DNA of 59,554 nucleotides from Bacillus hominis (GCF_018332515.1 NZ_BOQD01000030.1:1-59554), one strand, 5' to 3'; numbered from the stretch's first letter, positions 25,707 through 35,006 are shown. The notes: a model not told the origin generated them from the letters alone. Numbers and translations: made by a program.

Positions 25707-27482
25707 ATGAAAAAATACCTTGCCGGTCTTGCGGCAGTGTCTGTAGCAGGAGGAGCAGCCCCTACACTTGATAGCGTTCAAGCTGCCCCTGAACAAAACA
25801 CACAAAAAGCTGCTACACAAACTGTCCAAGCTTCCGCATCAAACAGTTCATCGTATACGGTGAATACTAGCGTGCTGCATGTTCGTGCAGGATCAAGTAC
25901 TTCTCACGACGTCATCTCTCGCGTTTATAATGGTCAATCATTAAACGTAATTGGAGAAGAAAATGGTTGGTTCAAAATTAACCATAACGGACAAACAGGT
26001 TATGTTAGTAGTGAATTTTTATCAAAAAACGGAGCAGCAACTAACAATGTAAGCACAGGTGGAAACAATAAAGTTACTGCTGATGTATTACGTGTTCGTA
26101 CAGCTCCTAACACTTCTAGTTCTGTTTCTGGACGTGTATATGAAGGACAAGCTTTAAACGTTATCGGTCAAGAAAATGGTTGGGTGAAAATCAACCATAA
26201 CGGACAAACTGGCTATGTTAGTAGCGAATTTGTATCGGGCGTTTCTTCAAATGCGGGTTCTACAAACAGTAACAACAATAATAGCAATCAAACAAATGTA
26301 CAGCCAGCAAGCGGAAATTATACAGTAAACGTATCTTCCCTTCGCGTTCGTACGGGTCCTAGCACTTCTCATCCAACTGTAGGATCTGTTAAACAAGGAC
26401 AAGTAGTACAAGTTGTAGGCGAAGTTCAAGATTGGTTCAAAATCAATTATGCGGGACAAACAGCTTACTTAAGCAAAGACTACGTAACAAAAGGCGGTTC
26501 TAACGAAAACGTCACTCAAGGTAACAACCAAGAGCAAAATAATAAGCCAGAACAAAACAATAATGCAACTGTTCAAACTGGCGGAACTTACGTTGTTAAC
26601 GCAACATCGCTACGTGTTCGTACAGGCCCTGCTGCTTACCATAGTGTAATTGGTGGCGTATTAAATGGTACAACATTAAACGTAGTTGGTTCTGAAAACG
26701 GATGGTTTAAAGTAAGCTATCAAGGAAAAGCAGGCTATGTTAGTAGCGAGTTTGTAAAATTCGTTAAAGGTGGCACTTCTACTCCTGAACAGCCGAAACA
26801 ACCAGAGCAGCCAAAACAACCTGAACAAGGTGTAATTGGTGACTACTACATTAATGCTTCTGCACTAAATGTACGTAGCGGCGAAGGTACAAATTATAGA
26901 ATCATAGGCGCACTTCCACAAGGACAGAAGGTTCAAGTAATCTCTGAAAACTCTGGATGGAGCAAAATTAACTACAACGGTCAAACTGGTTACATCGGAA
27001 CACGTTTCCTATCTAAAACACCAGTTGGTGGTGCAGTAGATAATAAGCCTAACGACAATCAAAATAACAATCAAAATAATAATCAAAATAATAACAACAA
27101 TAATAACACTAATAATAGCGGTGACAGTTCTTCTCTACTTGCATACGCGAAATCTATGCAAGGCGTACCATACGTTTGGGGCGGTACTTCTGCTAACGGT
27201 GTTGACTGCAGTGGTTACATCTACCACGTGTTCAAGAAATTTGGTCATAACATTAGCCGCCAAAGTGTTGCTGGATATTGGAGCAGCTTATCACAAACTT
27301 CAAATCCACAACCAGGTGACTTAATTTATTTCAAAGACACTTATAAAAAAGGTCCTTCTCACATGGGTATCTACCTTGGTGGCGGATCATTTATCCAATC
27401 TGGAGATAAAGGTGTAGCAATCGCTTCATTAAGTAACTCTTATTGGAAAAGTCATTTCTTAGGGTATACGAAAGCACCTTAA
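25707..27482 (+). CDS. Secreted NlpC/P60 peptidoglycan endopeptidase with five SH3b domains
   Basis: The 591-residue product has a signal peptide (residues 1 to about 26, ending VQAA). Five bacterial SH3 repeats follow at about 50-107, 120-178, 203-263, 291-352 and 375-437, each with an L-x-VR-x-G/A start and a W-x-KI/KV centre. An Asn-rich linker (about 445-470) leads to a C-terminal NlpC/P60 domain (about 475-591). The catalytic Cys501 (DCSGY) and His552 (SHMGIY) are present; the third position appears to be Gln in FIQSG. SH3b domains bind peptidoglycan and the NlpC domain cuts stem peptides. It resembles CwpFM/EntFM of B. cereus but has more SH3b copies. It is the only gene on its transcript. 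Confidence 0.93.
   Translation: MKKYLAGLAAVSVAGGAAPTLDSVQAAPEQNTQKAATQTVQASASNSSSYTVNTSVLHVRAGSSTSHDVISRVYNGQSLNVIGEENGWFKINHNGQTGYVSSEFLSKNGAATNNVSTGGNNKVTADVLRVRTAPNTSSSVSGRVYEGQALNVIGQENGWVKINHNGQTGYVSSEFVSGVSSNAGSTNSNNNNSNQTNVQPASGNYTVNVSSLRVRTGPSTSHPTVGSVKQGQVVQVVGEVQDWFKINYAGQTAYLSKDYVTKGGSNENVTQGNNQEQNNKPEQNNNATVQTGGTYVVNATSLRVRTGPAAYHSVIGGVLNGTTLNVVGSENGWFKVSYQGKAGYVSSEFVKFVKGGTSTPEQPKQPEQPKQPEQGVIGDYYINASALNVRSGEGTNYRIIGALPQGQKVQVISENSGWSKINYNGQTGYIGTRFLSKTPVGGAVDNKPNDNQNNNQNNNQNNNNNNNTNNSGDSSSLLAYAKSMQGVPYVWGGTSANGVDCSGYIYHVFKKFGHNISRQSVAGYWSSLSQTSNPQPGDLIYFKDTYKKGPSHMGIYLGGGSFIQSGDKGVAIASLSNSYWKSHFLGYTKAP
27050..27122 (+). repeat. Asn-rich low-complexity coding repeat
   Basis: AAT/AAC/CAA codons encode an almost pure Asn/Gln linker between the fifth SH3b and the NlpC/P60 domain. 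Repeated caaaataacaat units suggest that its length can vary between strains. Confidence 0.85.
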
Positions 27483-27493
27483 GTGATAGTTTC

Positions 27494-27526
27494 AGAGCCT
27501 TCTAGTTTACTAGAAGGCTCTTTTTT
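27494..27526 (+). terminator. Terminator of the NlpC/P60 gene
   Basis: GAGCCTTCTAG-ttta-CTAGAAGGCTC followed by TTTTTT. Confidence 0.92.
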
Positions 27527-27845
27527 AAAAGGCTCAATATAGTAATCCCCTTTTATTCTCTCTACGCAAAAATTATGCGTTCATTTCCCTATTTCATACA
27601 CTACATTCTATAAAAATTATCCAAAGCGTTATCATAATGTATATATTTCCCCAAAAAACATAACCTATTTCATGTCGATTCATTTTATATGTGTTTTTTC
27701 AAAGAATTTTCTTTTTATTTAAACTTTTCGTTAGACGTTTGACCTCCGATGTCCATTATGATAAGTTACTTAAGATGTTATATTCGCAAAAGTATAGACA
27801 ACTGGTTTATACACGTTTTTACTATGAGGAAGGAGCATACACTGC
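27527..27845. other. Intergenic region before nupC
   Basis: No coding frame seen. A TTGACC at about 27739 could be a -35 but has only a poor -10. CAAAGCGTTATCA near 27619-27631 is a weak cre-like match lacking the leading TG. No purine riboswitch is visible. Confidence 0.4.
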
Positions 27846-29057
27846 ATGAATCTTTTATGGGGAATTGGCGGCGTGATTGGAGTATTAGCAATTGCTTTCT
27901 TACTATCTTCCAACCGCAAAGCTATTAATTGGCGCACAATTTTAATCGCGCTAGCATTACAAATGTCATTTTCATTTATCGTATTACGATGGGATGCTGG
28001 AAAAGCAGTTTTAAAATACGCTGCTGACGGCGTTCAAGGATTAATTAATTTTTCTTACGAGGGAATTAGATTCGTTGCTGGGGATTTAGTCAACGCAAAA
28101 GGACCTTGGGGATTTATCTTCGTGATTCAAGCACTACTTCCAATTGTATTTATTAGTTCATTAGTTGCAATCTTATATCATTTCGGTATTATGCAGAAAT
28201 TTGTTAGTATTGTTGGTGGCGCATTAAGTAAACTTCTTGGAACTTCGAAAGCAGAAAGTTTAAACTCAGTAACAACTGTATTTTTAGGACAAACTGAGGC
28301 ACCAATTTTAATTAAACCATACTTAGCACGTTTAACTAACAGTGAATTCTTCACTATTATGGTAAGTGGTATGACAGCTGTTGCCGGATCGGTTCTTGTC
28401 GGCTATGCAGCCATGGGAATTCCATTAGAACACTTATTAGCAGCAGCAATTATGGCATCTCCATCAAGTTTATTAATTGCAAAACTAATTATGCCAGAGA
28501 CAGAAAAAGTAGATAACAACGTTGAACTTTCTACAGAACGTGAAGACGCAAACGTTATCGACGCAGCTGCACGTGGTGCATCTGAAGGTATGCAACTTGT
28601 TATTAACGTAGCAGCAATGTTAATGGCTTTCATCGCATTAATCGCTTTATTAAATGGTCTATTAGGATGGGTTGGCTCTTGGTTCGATATTAAACTTAGC
28701 CTTGATTTAATCTTCGGTTACTTACTATCACCATTTGCAATCTTAATCGGGGTTTCTCCAGGTGAAGCTATACAAGCAGCAAGTTTCATCGGTCAAAAAC
28801 TTGCAATCAACGAATTCGTTGCATACGCAAACTTAGGACCACACATGGCAGAGTTCTCTGAAAAAACAAATCTAATTTTAACATTCGCAATCTGTGGTTT
28901 TGCAAACTTCTCTTCTATCGCAATTCAATTAGGTGTAACAGGAACGTTAGCTCCTACTCGCCGTAAACAAATTGCACAATTAGGGATTAAAGCAGTTATC
29001 GCTGGTACACTAGCGAACTTCTTAAACGCAGCAGTTGCAGGTATGATGTTCCTATAA
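27846..29057 (+). CDS. nupC: NupC-family concentrative nucleoside transporter
   Basis: The 403-residue polytopic membrane protein belongs to the CNT family, which imports nucleosides with protons or sodium. Conserved blocks are FIFVIQALLPIVFISSLVAILYHFGIMQ, the substrate-site motif FLGQTEAPILIKPYL, GMTAVAGSVLVGYAAMGIP, and SEKTNLILTFAICGFANFSSIAIQLGVTGTLAP. Length is typical for bacterial NupC (about 400). AGGAAGGAG precedes the ATG. It is monocistronic with a strong terminator. Nucleoside preference cannot be read directly. Confidence 0.95.
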   Translation: MNLLWGIGGVIGVLAIAFLLSSNRKAINWRTILIALALQMSFSFIVLRWDAGKAVLKYAADGVQGLINFSYEGIRFVAGDLVNAKGPWGFIFVIQALLPIVFISSLVAILYHFGIMQKFVSIVGGALSKLLGTSKAESLNSVTTVFLGQTEAPILIKPYLARLTNSEFFTIMVSGMTAVAGSVLVGYAAMGIPLEHLLAAAIMASPSSLLIAKLIMPETEKVDNNVELSTEREDANVIDAAARGASEGMQLVINVAAMLMAFIALIALLNGLLGWVGSWFDIKLSLDLIFGYLLSPFAILIGVSPGEAIQAASFIGQKLAINEFVAYANLGPHMAEFSEKTNLILTFAICGFANFSSIAIQLGVTGTLAPTRRKQIAQLGIKAVIAGTLANFLNAAVAGMMFL

Positions 29058-29067
29058 TAATTTCATG

Positions 29068-29101
29068 AAAAGCCTCCTTTTTTAAAAAGGAGGCTTTTTT
29101 A
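29068..29101 (+). terminator. Terminator of nupC
   Basis: AAAAGCCTCCTTTTTT-aa-AAAGGAGGCTTTTTT. Confidence 0.92.
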
Positions 29102-29221
29102 TATTGTACAAATATGATTTCCGTATATACATTAAATACTTTATGTCTAGATGTATAGACGTTATGTTACAATAATTAGTATGTCTGTTTATTTTTTCTT
29201 GTACAAGGGGGATACTATTTG

Positions 29222-29269
29222 ATGTTTCTCGCCCCCAAAAGACTTCCAGCTACATGGTCCATTTCTTAA
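29222..29269 (+). CDS. Possible 15-residue leader peptide
   Basis: ATG 29222 to TAA 29269 encodes MFLAPKRLPATWSIS. AAGGGGG lies 10 bp upstream, and the frame ends 56 bp before the GGDEF-like gene. It could be an untranslated accident; there is no attenuator hairpin that I can see. Confidence 0.2.
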   Translation: MFLAPKRLPATWSIS

Positions 29270-29324
29270 TAATTGTGCATACTACAAATATCCAGCACGA
29301 ATTATCTTTAAGGAGGAAAGTTTC

Positions 29325-30080
29325 GTGAAAGATAAGTCCTATAAAATCCTCTCTATGTGGATTTTACAAATTTTATTTTATTTTACTACTGTACATGTGA
29401 CGAAATATGAGCATGCGCTCATTTTTACAATTATATATGTCATCATAAATGTACTATTCCTATTTTTAGCTGATAAAACAGCATTTATTTTCTTCATACT
29501 AGGAACCATTATTTCAGTATTCTATTTATTTTATGAAGCGTGGCTTCACTTATGGAGTACATCAGATCAATGGGAATATATTATTACCCACTTCCTGATG
29601 GCAGCTAACTTCTTCATTGTTTATATTTCAACCCACCTATTAAAAAAGGTTATCCTTAAAAATAAAGAGTTAACTGAACGAGTGAGAGTGCTTGAGCAAT
29701 ACATTGGAGAATCAAAATTATTAACAAGACAAGAATTTGAAAGACGACAAGCATTATTAAAGACTGCAATGAGTCGTCGTAATGAAACAGGCATTATCAT
29801 TTTCTTTGATTTCACTTCCTTTAGTAAATATACGAAGGAAAGTGTCATGGATCGTGTAGCTTCATTATTAGTTGATACAGTCAGAACTGACTTTGACCTT
29901 GCTGCTGAATATGACAACAACACATTAGTCATTTTATTACAAAACACAAATGAAGCCGGTGCTGATATTGTAATGAACCGTCTACACCCAAAAATGGAGC
30001 AATGGCTTGCTGCTGAAGCAATTCAAGATATTAAAATAAAACGAGAACAAATCAATACAAAAGGACATGCCCCATTATGA
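29325..30080 (+). CDS. Membrane protein with degenerate GGDEF domain (YdaK-like)
   Basis: The 251-residue product has four or so N-terminal membrane helices (residues about 9-110), a short coiled stretch (KNKELTERVRVLEQY) and a C-terminal GGDEF-like domain. Where active diguanylate cyclases have RYGGDEF, this protein reads EYDNNTL, so it should not make c-di-GMP. The inhibitory-site RxxD is also altered: RTDFD has the Arg one residue too far. In B. subtilis YdaK, a similar membrane protein with a degenerate GGDEF domain, binds c-di-GMP and switches on exopolysaccharide synthesis. The start is a GTG behind AAGGAGG. It overlaps the GT2 gene by 4 bp (ATGA), so the two act together. Confidence 0.75.
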   Translation: MKDKSYKILSMWILQILFYFTTVHVTKYEHALIFTIIYVIINVLFLFLADKTAFIFFILGTIISVFYLFYEAWLHLWSTSDQWEYIITHFLMAANFFIVYISTHLLKKVILKNKELTERVRVLEQYIGESKLLTRQEFERRQALLKTAMSRRNETGIIIFFDFTSFSKYTKESVMDRVASLLVDTVRTDFDLAAEYDNNTLVILLQNTNEAGADIVMNRLHPKMEQWLAAEAIQDIKIKREQINTKGHAPL

Positions 30081-31378
30081 TGACACTCGTTATGCTTCTT
30101 TTATTTATTTTGTTTTGTGTACTTGTTTTCTGGATCAGCATCACATTTTCAATTAAATATGTATTGATTTTTACAGCCTTTCTATTCTCTGGTTTACTCG
30201 TTTATTACTCTTTCTTAACAATTGCGGGCTTAATTCATCGAACTAGTAAACGAAAAGATCGTACGCTAGAACATTATCCAAGTGTAGATATTTTTATACC
30301 TGCTCATAATGAAGGGGTCGTTATTAAAGATACATTAGAAGCAATGGCAAAGATTGAATACCCAGGCAAACTAAACGTTTATTTATTAAACGATAACTCT
30401 CAAGATGAAACACCTGAAATTGGTGATGATTTCGACAAAGCTTATGCTCATATTCATCACATTCGTGTACCACCTGGCGAACCGAAAGGAAAATCGCGTG
30501 TATTAAACTACGGCCTTAGCATTTCGGACGGTGAATATTTCTGTGTTTACGATGCAGATAATCAACCTGAACCACATGCACTGCGAATGCTCGTAGAACA
30601 TGCTGAAACAATCCAGGATGCCGTTGGAGCAGTTGGACACGTTCGTACAGTAAATGAGAAAAGAAATTGGCTTACACGAATGATTTCATTAGAATTTCAG
30701 ATTTTCCAGCTCCTTATGCAATCTGGACGCTGGCTATTATTCCAAACAGGTTCACTAACCGGAACAAACATGCTTCTTCGTCGTTCTGCATTAGAAGAGC
30801 TTGGCGGCTATGATCCTTATGCAATTGCAGAGGATGCCGAATTAACATTAAGAATTACCCAAAAGGGCTATCTCTTACCAATCGTCCCGGAATCGATTAC
30901 ATGGGAACAAGAACCAGAGCATTTAAAAATTCTTATTAAACAACGTACACGTTGGCTTCAAGGAAACTTATACATTTTAGAAAAAATGTTTTCTTCGTTA
31001 AGCTTCTTTAAAGGGAAACTTCTCGTCCATTCCTTACAACAAGTTTTAGTGTATGTCGTATTTTGGCTATTCCTAATCATTTCAAACGTTTGGTTTGTAA
31101 TTGGACTGCTCGGGATATTCCAAATTCAATATAGCATTCCATTACTATTTATGTGGTATGTCGCATATATTACATATGTTTCTCAATTATTTAGTGCCCA
31201 GAGCGTCGAACGAACCTTTACACCGACCAATATTTTCATAAGCGTCATTATGTACTTTACGTACGCACAGCTCTTTACGTATTTGTTTATTCGCAGTCTC
31301 ATTCTTTACTTACGTGCAAAGAGCAAGAAACAAGTAATTGGTTGGGATAAAACAGTACGATTTAAGAAAGAAAAATAG
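30077..31378 (+). CDS. Processive family-2 glycosyltransferase, membrane-bound (YdaM-like)
   Basis: The 433-residue enzyme has two N-terminal helices (about 3-50), a cytosolic GT2 domain and three or four C-terminal helices. The catalytic motifs of cellulose/poly-GlcNAc-type synthases are all present: DNSQDETPE after VDIFIPAHNEG, the metal-binding YDADNQPEP, TGTNMLLRRSALEELGGYD, the general-base AEDAELTLRI, and QRTRWLQGN (the QxxRW motif). It should polymerise a sugar nucleotide and extrude the glycan. The ATGA overlap with the degenerate GGDEF gene points to c-di-GMP or allosteric control. The polymer is not known. Confidence 0.88.
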   Translation: MMTLVMLLLFILFCVLVFWISITFSIKYVLIFTAFLFSGLLVYYSFLTIAGLIHRTSKRKDRTLEHYPSVDIFIPAHNEGVVIKDTLEAMAKIEYPGKLNVYLLNDNSQDETPEIGDDFDKAYAHIHHIRVPPGEPKGKSRVLNYGLSISDGEYFCVYDADNQPEPHALRMLVEHAETIQDAVGAVGHVRTVNEKRNWLTRMISLEFQIFQLLMQSGRWLLFQTGSLTGTNMLLRRSALEELGGYDPYAIAEDAELTLRITQKGYLLPIVPESITWEQEPEHLKILIKQRTRWLQGNLYILEKMFSSLSFFKGKLLVHSLQQVLVYVVFWLFLIISNVWFVIGLLGIFQIQYSIPLLFMWYVAYITYVSQLFSAQSVERTFTPTNIFISVIMYFTYAQLFTYLFIRSLILYLRAKSKKQVIGWDKTVRFKKEK

Positions 31379-31387
31379 ATTTCATTA

Positions 31388-31428
31388 AAAAATAAGCACA
31401 GAGCGCCGTATGCTCTGTGCTTATTTTT
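31388..31428 (+). terminator. Terminator of the GGDEF-GT2 operon
   Basis: AAATAAGCACAGAGC-gccgtat-GCTCTGTGCTTATTTTTT. Confidence 0.9.
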
Positions 31429-31531
31429 TACCGTAATACTATATATCAGACAATACCCCTTAGCTGAAAGTTATTTCACGTCCATCCCCCAACGAACGAT
31501 CGACCTTCATTTATATACGAAAAAGTGATTG

Positions 31532-31666
31532 CTATTTTTGTAGAACCAATTGCTTCTCTTGATGCTCTTTACGAGTTTCAGCTTTAGGTTCCGTGCTTTC
31601 TTGGACATTTCGATGTGCCACACGTTTCAAACAAATATGCTTCCACTTTCTTTCGTAACGTTTCAT
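31532..31666 (-). CDS. Possible 44-residue basic small protein
   Basis: The open frame from ATG 31666 to TAG 31532 encodes MKRYERKWKHICLKRVAHRN and a Lys/Glu/Gln-rich tail ending KQLVLQK. AAGGGGG lies 12 bp upstream, longer than ideal. No family is recognised and no clear terminator follows. Composition is plausible for a small cytosolic basic protein, but it could be chance. Confidence 0.35.
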   Translation of the reverse strand: MKRYERKWKHICLKRVAHRNVQESTEPKAETRKEHQEKQLVLQK

Positions 31667-31919
31667 TATTCTAGATGTCCCCCTTGAATGCGCTTTAAAA
31701 CTATTTGAAATCGCTTACAGGAAATAATATAGCACATATACATAAAAGTGACAACACATTTCCGACATATTTTTGTCAAAAATATGAACATAATTTACAA
31801 AATATCGGATATTGTCGAAACATATCGATTTTCCTTTTTAAACTACAGCTATCCACACTTTTCCTAATATTCGCACTAAAAAAGGAGCTGATATAAAATC
31901 AGCCCCTTTCCTTCTATTA

Positions 31920-33434
31920 TTAATGACGCTTCATACGACCTTCTTTTTGCAACTCTTTAAATAGTGCTGCAATCATAAAGAAAATAACAAATACAAATGG
32001 GAATGCCGCAATAATCGACGCAGTTTGCAACGCCTCTAATCCACCAACATACAATAAGGTCGAAGCTATTACTGCTAAAACAATACCCCAAACCATTTTG
32101 ATACGATTTGGTGGGTTTAAGCTACCATGTGTCGTTAACATCCCTAGAACAAACGTAGCAGAGTCTGCCGATGTAATAAAGAATGTTGAAATAAGTAAAA
32201 TAGCTAGTACAGATAAAGCTGGCCCTATGCCACCCATCTGGCCTAACATAGCAAACAATCCTACTTCTGTGCCCATTTCTTTAATTTGGCCATATATATT
32301 CGCTCCATCGAACAATTCCATGTGAATACCTGTTCCTCCGAAAACAGAGAACCAAAGCGCACCGATTACTGTTGGTACGAGTAACACACCAATAACAAAT
32401 TCACGAATTGTACGCCCGCGTGACACACGAGCAATAAACGTACCTACGAATGGTGACCATGCAATCCACCATGCCCAATAGAAAATTGTCCATGACTGAA
32501 TCCATTGATTTCCGCCTTCATTTAATGGACTTAAACGGAAACTCATACTTGGTAATTCTTGAATGTATGATCCGATTGTTGAAGTGAAATAATTCATAAT
32601 AAAGTTTGTTGGACCTGCAAATAATACAATTATCATAAGTGCAAACGCTAAAATAATATTCGCATTACTTAAATATTTAATTCCTTTATCGAGTCCGGTT
32701 TGTGCAGATAGCATATAAAGAACAGTGACAATTCCGATGATTACTAGCTGTGTCGGTAATGAATTTGGAATGGATGTTAAATAACTAACACCACCCGCAA
32801 TTTGCTTTGCCCCAAGTCCTAATGATGTCGCCACACCAAATACTGTCGCAAATACAGCTAGAACATCAAACATACGGGCAATACGGCCATGTTCACCGCC
32901 CTTAAATAGCGGACCCACTGTCGCACTAATTGTACTTGCTCTTCCTTTTCTAAATGTAAAATACGCAATACACAATGCTACAAGTGCATATAATCCCCAC
33001 GGATGTAATCCCCAATGGAAAAATGAGAAACGAAGTGCAAGACGTGCACTCTCTTCAGTCGCCCCTTCTCCAAACGGAGGTGTGTATAAATGATTCAATG
33101 GTTCTGCAACGCCCCAGAAAACCAAACCGATTCCCATACCAGCACTAAATAACATAGCAAACCATGTCATATAACTATAATCAGGTTCATCATCATCTTT
33201 ACCTAAACGAATCGAACCGTACTTAGAAACAATTAAGAAAATAGCAATTCCTAAGAAAATAGAAACGGAAATAATATAGAACCATCCAAACTTACTAACT
33301 AACGCAGCTTGAATTGCAGTCGTTACATTTCCTAAGCTACCTTTTCCAATAATAGATTCGGGAATAATCCCCCAAAGTGTAAATGCAATACATAATGTTA
33401 ATGAGACAATAAATGTTTTCGTCAGTTTCCTCAT
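31920..33434 (-). CDS. BCCT-family betaine/choline/carnitine transporter
   Basis: The 504-residue transporter has twelve hydrophobic helices and the family signatures: the glycine-rich helix GMGIGLVFWGVAEPL, the aromatic-rich WTIFYWAWWIAWSPFVGTFIARVSRGRT and SADSATFVLGMLT. BCCT proteins import compatible solutes such as glycine betaine for osmoprotection. Upstream in-frame ATG 33458 overlaps the ribosome site AAGGGGG, which lies 5 bp before the ATG at 33434, so I use the latter. It is monocistronic. The specific substrate is not determined. Confidence 0.93.
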   Translation of the reverse strand: MRKLTKTFIVSLTLCIAFTLWGIIPESIIGKGSLGNVTTAIQAALVSKFGWFYIISVSIFLGIAIFLIVSKYGSIRLGKDDDEPDYSYMTWFAMLFSAGMGIGLVFWGVAEPLNHLYTPPFGEGATEESARLALRFSFFHWGLHPWGLYALVALCIAYFTFRKGRASTISATVGPLFKGGEHGRIARMFDVLAVFATVFGVATSLGLGAKQIAGGVSYLTSIPNSLPTQLVIIGIVTVLYMLSAQTGLDKGIKYLSNANIILAFALMIIVLFAGPTNFIMNYFTSTIGSYIQELPSMSFRLSPLNEGGNQWIQSWTIFYWAWWIAWSPFVGTFIARVSRGRTIREFVIGVLLVPTVIGALWFSVFGGTGIHMELFDGANIYGQIKEMGTEVGLFAMLGQMGGIGPALSVLAILLISTFFITSADSATFVLGMLTTHGSLNPPNRIKMVWGIVLAVIASTLLYVGGLEALQTASIIAAFPFVFVIFFMIAALFKELQKEGRMKRH

Positions 33435-34070
33435 CAAATCCCCCTTCGTATGTTTCATTTCTTGTAAATAACATAAATTCCGATATGTTAAATCGGATAG
33501 AAAACCATAGTTTTTTGTGGTGATTTTCTTTCGGCTCTCTTAGTTTTGCCTTCACCAATTAGAGTTCTTATGGACAGTCTTACCTTCCGTACAACCTTTT
33601 CACTCTGCAAGAGCTACAAGATTGGAATACTACTGTCAAATTGTGTGAGAAAAATGCGGATGGGAAGAGATTTTCCCAAAAAAGGATGTGTTACAGTTTT
33701 AAAAAAGGGCAGATTTATTCTTTACAACCCTTTCTTCTTGTAACAATTATGCGGTTTTTTTGCTAGTATATAGCGCGTGTTTATAACTTCACAAACGAGA
33801 TGTTTATGTTTATATAACTATATTACCCATAAAACGGTAAAATACTCAAGGAATGTAACTGTATAGTAATCATTACGTAATACTGCTGTAACATTTTTAT
33901 TTACGCCGAAAAAATTATGTTGTATTAAATATTTCGAATATAACTAGAAACCTACTAATTATATGGAATGAAAAACGCTTTCCTCTAATTCTAGCTATAT
34001 TACAAATTGTTAACGACTTATTACGAATGGTTTGTAATTGTGTGTTTTCCCAAAATCCGAAAAAATCTGT
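33435..34070. other. Long AT-rich intergenic region between BCCT and SH3b-3D genes
   Basis: Some 640 bp without a supported gene; a plus-strand frame at 33546-33743 has no ribosome site. TGTAAC-TGTAT-AGTAAT at 33854-33870 is an 11-of-12 match to the WalR consensus, about 250 bp before the wall-protein start. Nothing else identified. Confidence 0.4.
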
Positions 34071-34079
34071 TGCTATAAT
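34071..34079 (+). promoter_or_regulatory. Extended -10 promoter of the SH3b-3D gene
   Basis: TGCTATAAT is an extended -10 (TGn-TATAAT), placing the start about 26 bp before the ATG. The -35 is poor. Confidence 0.55.
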
Positions 34080-34112
34080 GAGGACACGAAAACAAACGCA
34101 ATGGAGGCTATC

Positions 34113-34988
34113 ATGAAAAAATTAATTGGAATAGCAACAGCAGCAGTTTTTGGTCTTGGGATTTTCACATCATCTGCTAATGCAGAAACTGTTGTAAAAA
34201 CAGACGTACTAAACGTACGAGAAAACCCTACTACTGAATCAAAAGTTGTCGGTAAATTACAGAATGGTCATAAATTAGATGTTCAAAATACAGAAAACGG
34301 ATGGTCAAAAATCAATTTAGATGGTAAAGACGCATTCGTAAGTACAGAGTTTACAAAAAGCTCTTACTATGTAACAGCTAACGTATTAAACGTACGTGCT
34401 GAAGCGAACACAAACTCAGAAATTCTTGGAACGCTGAAGAAAGACGATATGATCGAAACAACGAACCAAGTACAAAATGAGTGGTTACAATTTGAATATA
34501 ACGGGAAAACAGCTTACGTTCACGTTCCTTTCTTAACAGGTACAGCACCTGTTATTGAGAAACAAGAAACAGCTGCTCCTGCTAAAGCTGCAGCACCAGC
34601 TAAAACTCAAGCACCTGCACCAGTAAAAACAGCTGCTAAGCCTGCTGTGAAAGCTGCTGAAACTAACGAACCATCTGGTGGTCGTGAGTTAACGGTTGTA
34701 GCTACAGCATATACAGCTCATCCGAGCGAAAACGGTGGCACATACGGCGGCCGTGTATTAACTGCAATGGGTCATGACCTAACAGCGAACCCAAACATGA
34801 AAATGATTGCTGTTGACCCGAAAGTAATCCCATTAGGATCTAAAGTATGGGTAGAAGGTTATGGAGAAGCAATCGCTGGTGATACTGGCGGTGCAATTAA
34901 AGGTAACCGTATCGATATTCTACTTGGATCAGATAGCGCTGCTAACAAATGGGGACGCAAAACTGTTAAAGTGAAAATTTTAAAATAA
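34113..34988 (+). CDS. Secreted SH3b-3D domain cell-wall protein (EntA/B/C type)
   Basis: The 291-residue product has a signal peptide (MKKLIGIATAAVFGLGIFTS, cleaved near SANA), two bacterial SH3 domains at about residues 28-88 and 90-148, an Ala/Pro/Lys-rich linker (about 155-190) and a C-terminal 3D domain (about 195-291). The three conserved Asp of the 3D fold are visible in AVDPKVIPLGS, IAGDTGGAIKGNRIDILL. 3D domains are lytic-transglycosylase-like. This architecture is that of the B. cereus proteins once called enterotoxins EntA, EntB and EntC, now regarded as wall-associated. I cannot tell which paralogue. TGGAGG precedes the ATG at 34113; the upstream frame extension is not signal-like. 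Confidence 0.92.
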   Translation: MKKLIGIATAAVFGLGIFTSSANAETVVKTDVLNVRENPTTESKVVGKLQNGHKLDVQNTENGWSKINLDGKDAFVSTEFTKSSYYVTANVLNVRAEANTNSEILGTLKKDDMIETTNQVQNEWLQFEYNGKTAYVHVPFLTGTAPVIEKQETAAPAKAAAPAKTQAPAPVKTAAKPAVKAAETNEPSGGRELTVVATAYTAHPSENGGTYGGRVLTAMGHDLTANPNMKMIAVDPKVIPLGSKVWVEGYGEAIAGDTGGAIKGNRIDILLGSDSAANKWGRKTVKVKILK

Positions 34989-35006
34989 CCAATGACTGCT
35001 AAATTA

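Noticed and set aside
27619-27631. cre site before nupC
   Set aside because: The leading TG of the consensus is missing, leaving too weak a match to list as a feature.
29100-29220. Inverted GTCTA...TAGAC near 29141-29160 as an operator
   Set aside because: The arms are only 5 bp with AT-rich surroundings; chance is a sufficient explanation.
33546-33743. 65-codon plus-strand frame in the BCCT upstream gap
   Set aside because: No ribosome site and no protein-like pattern.
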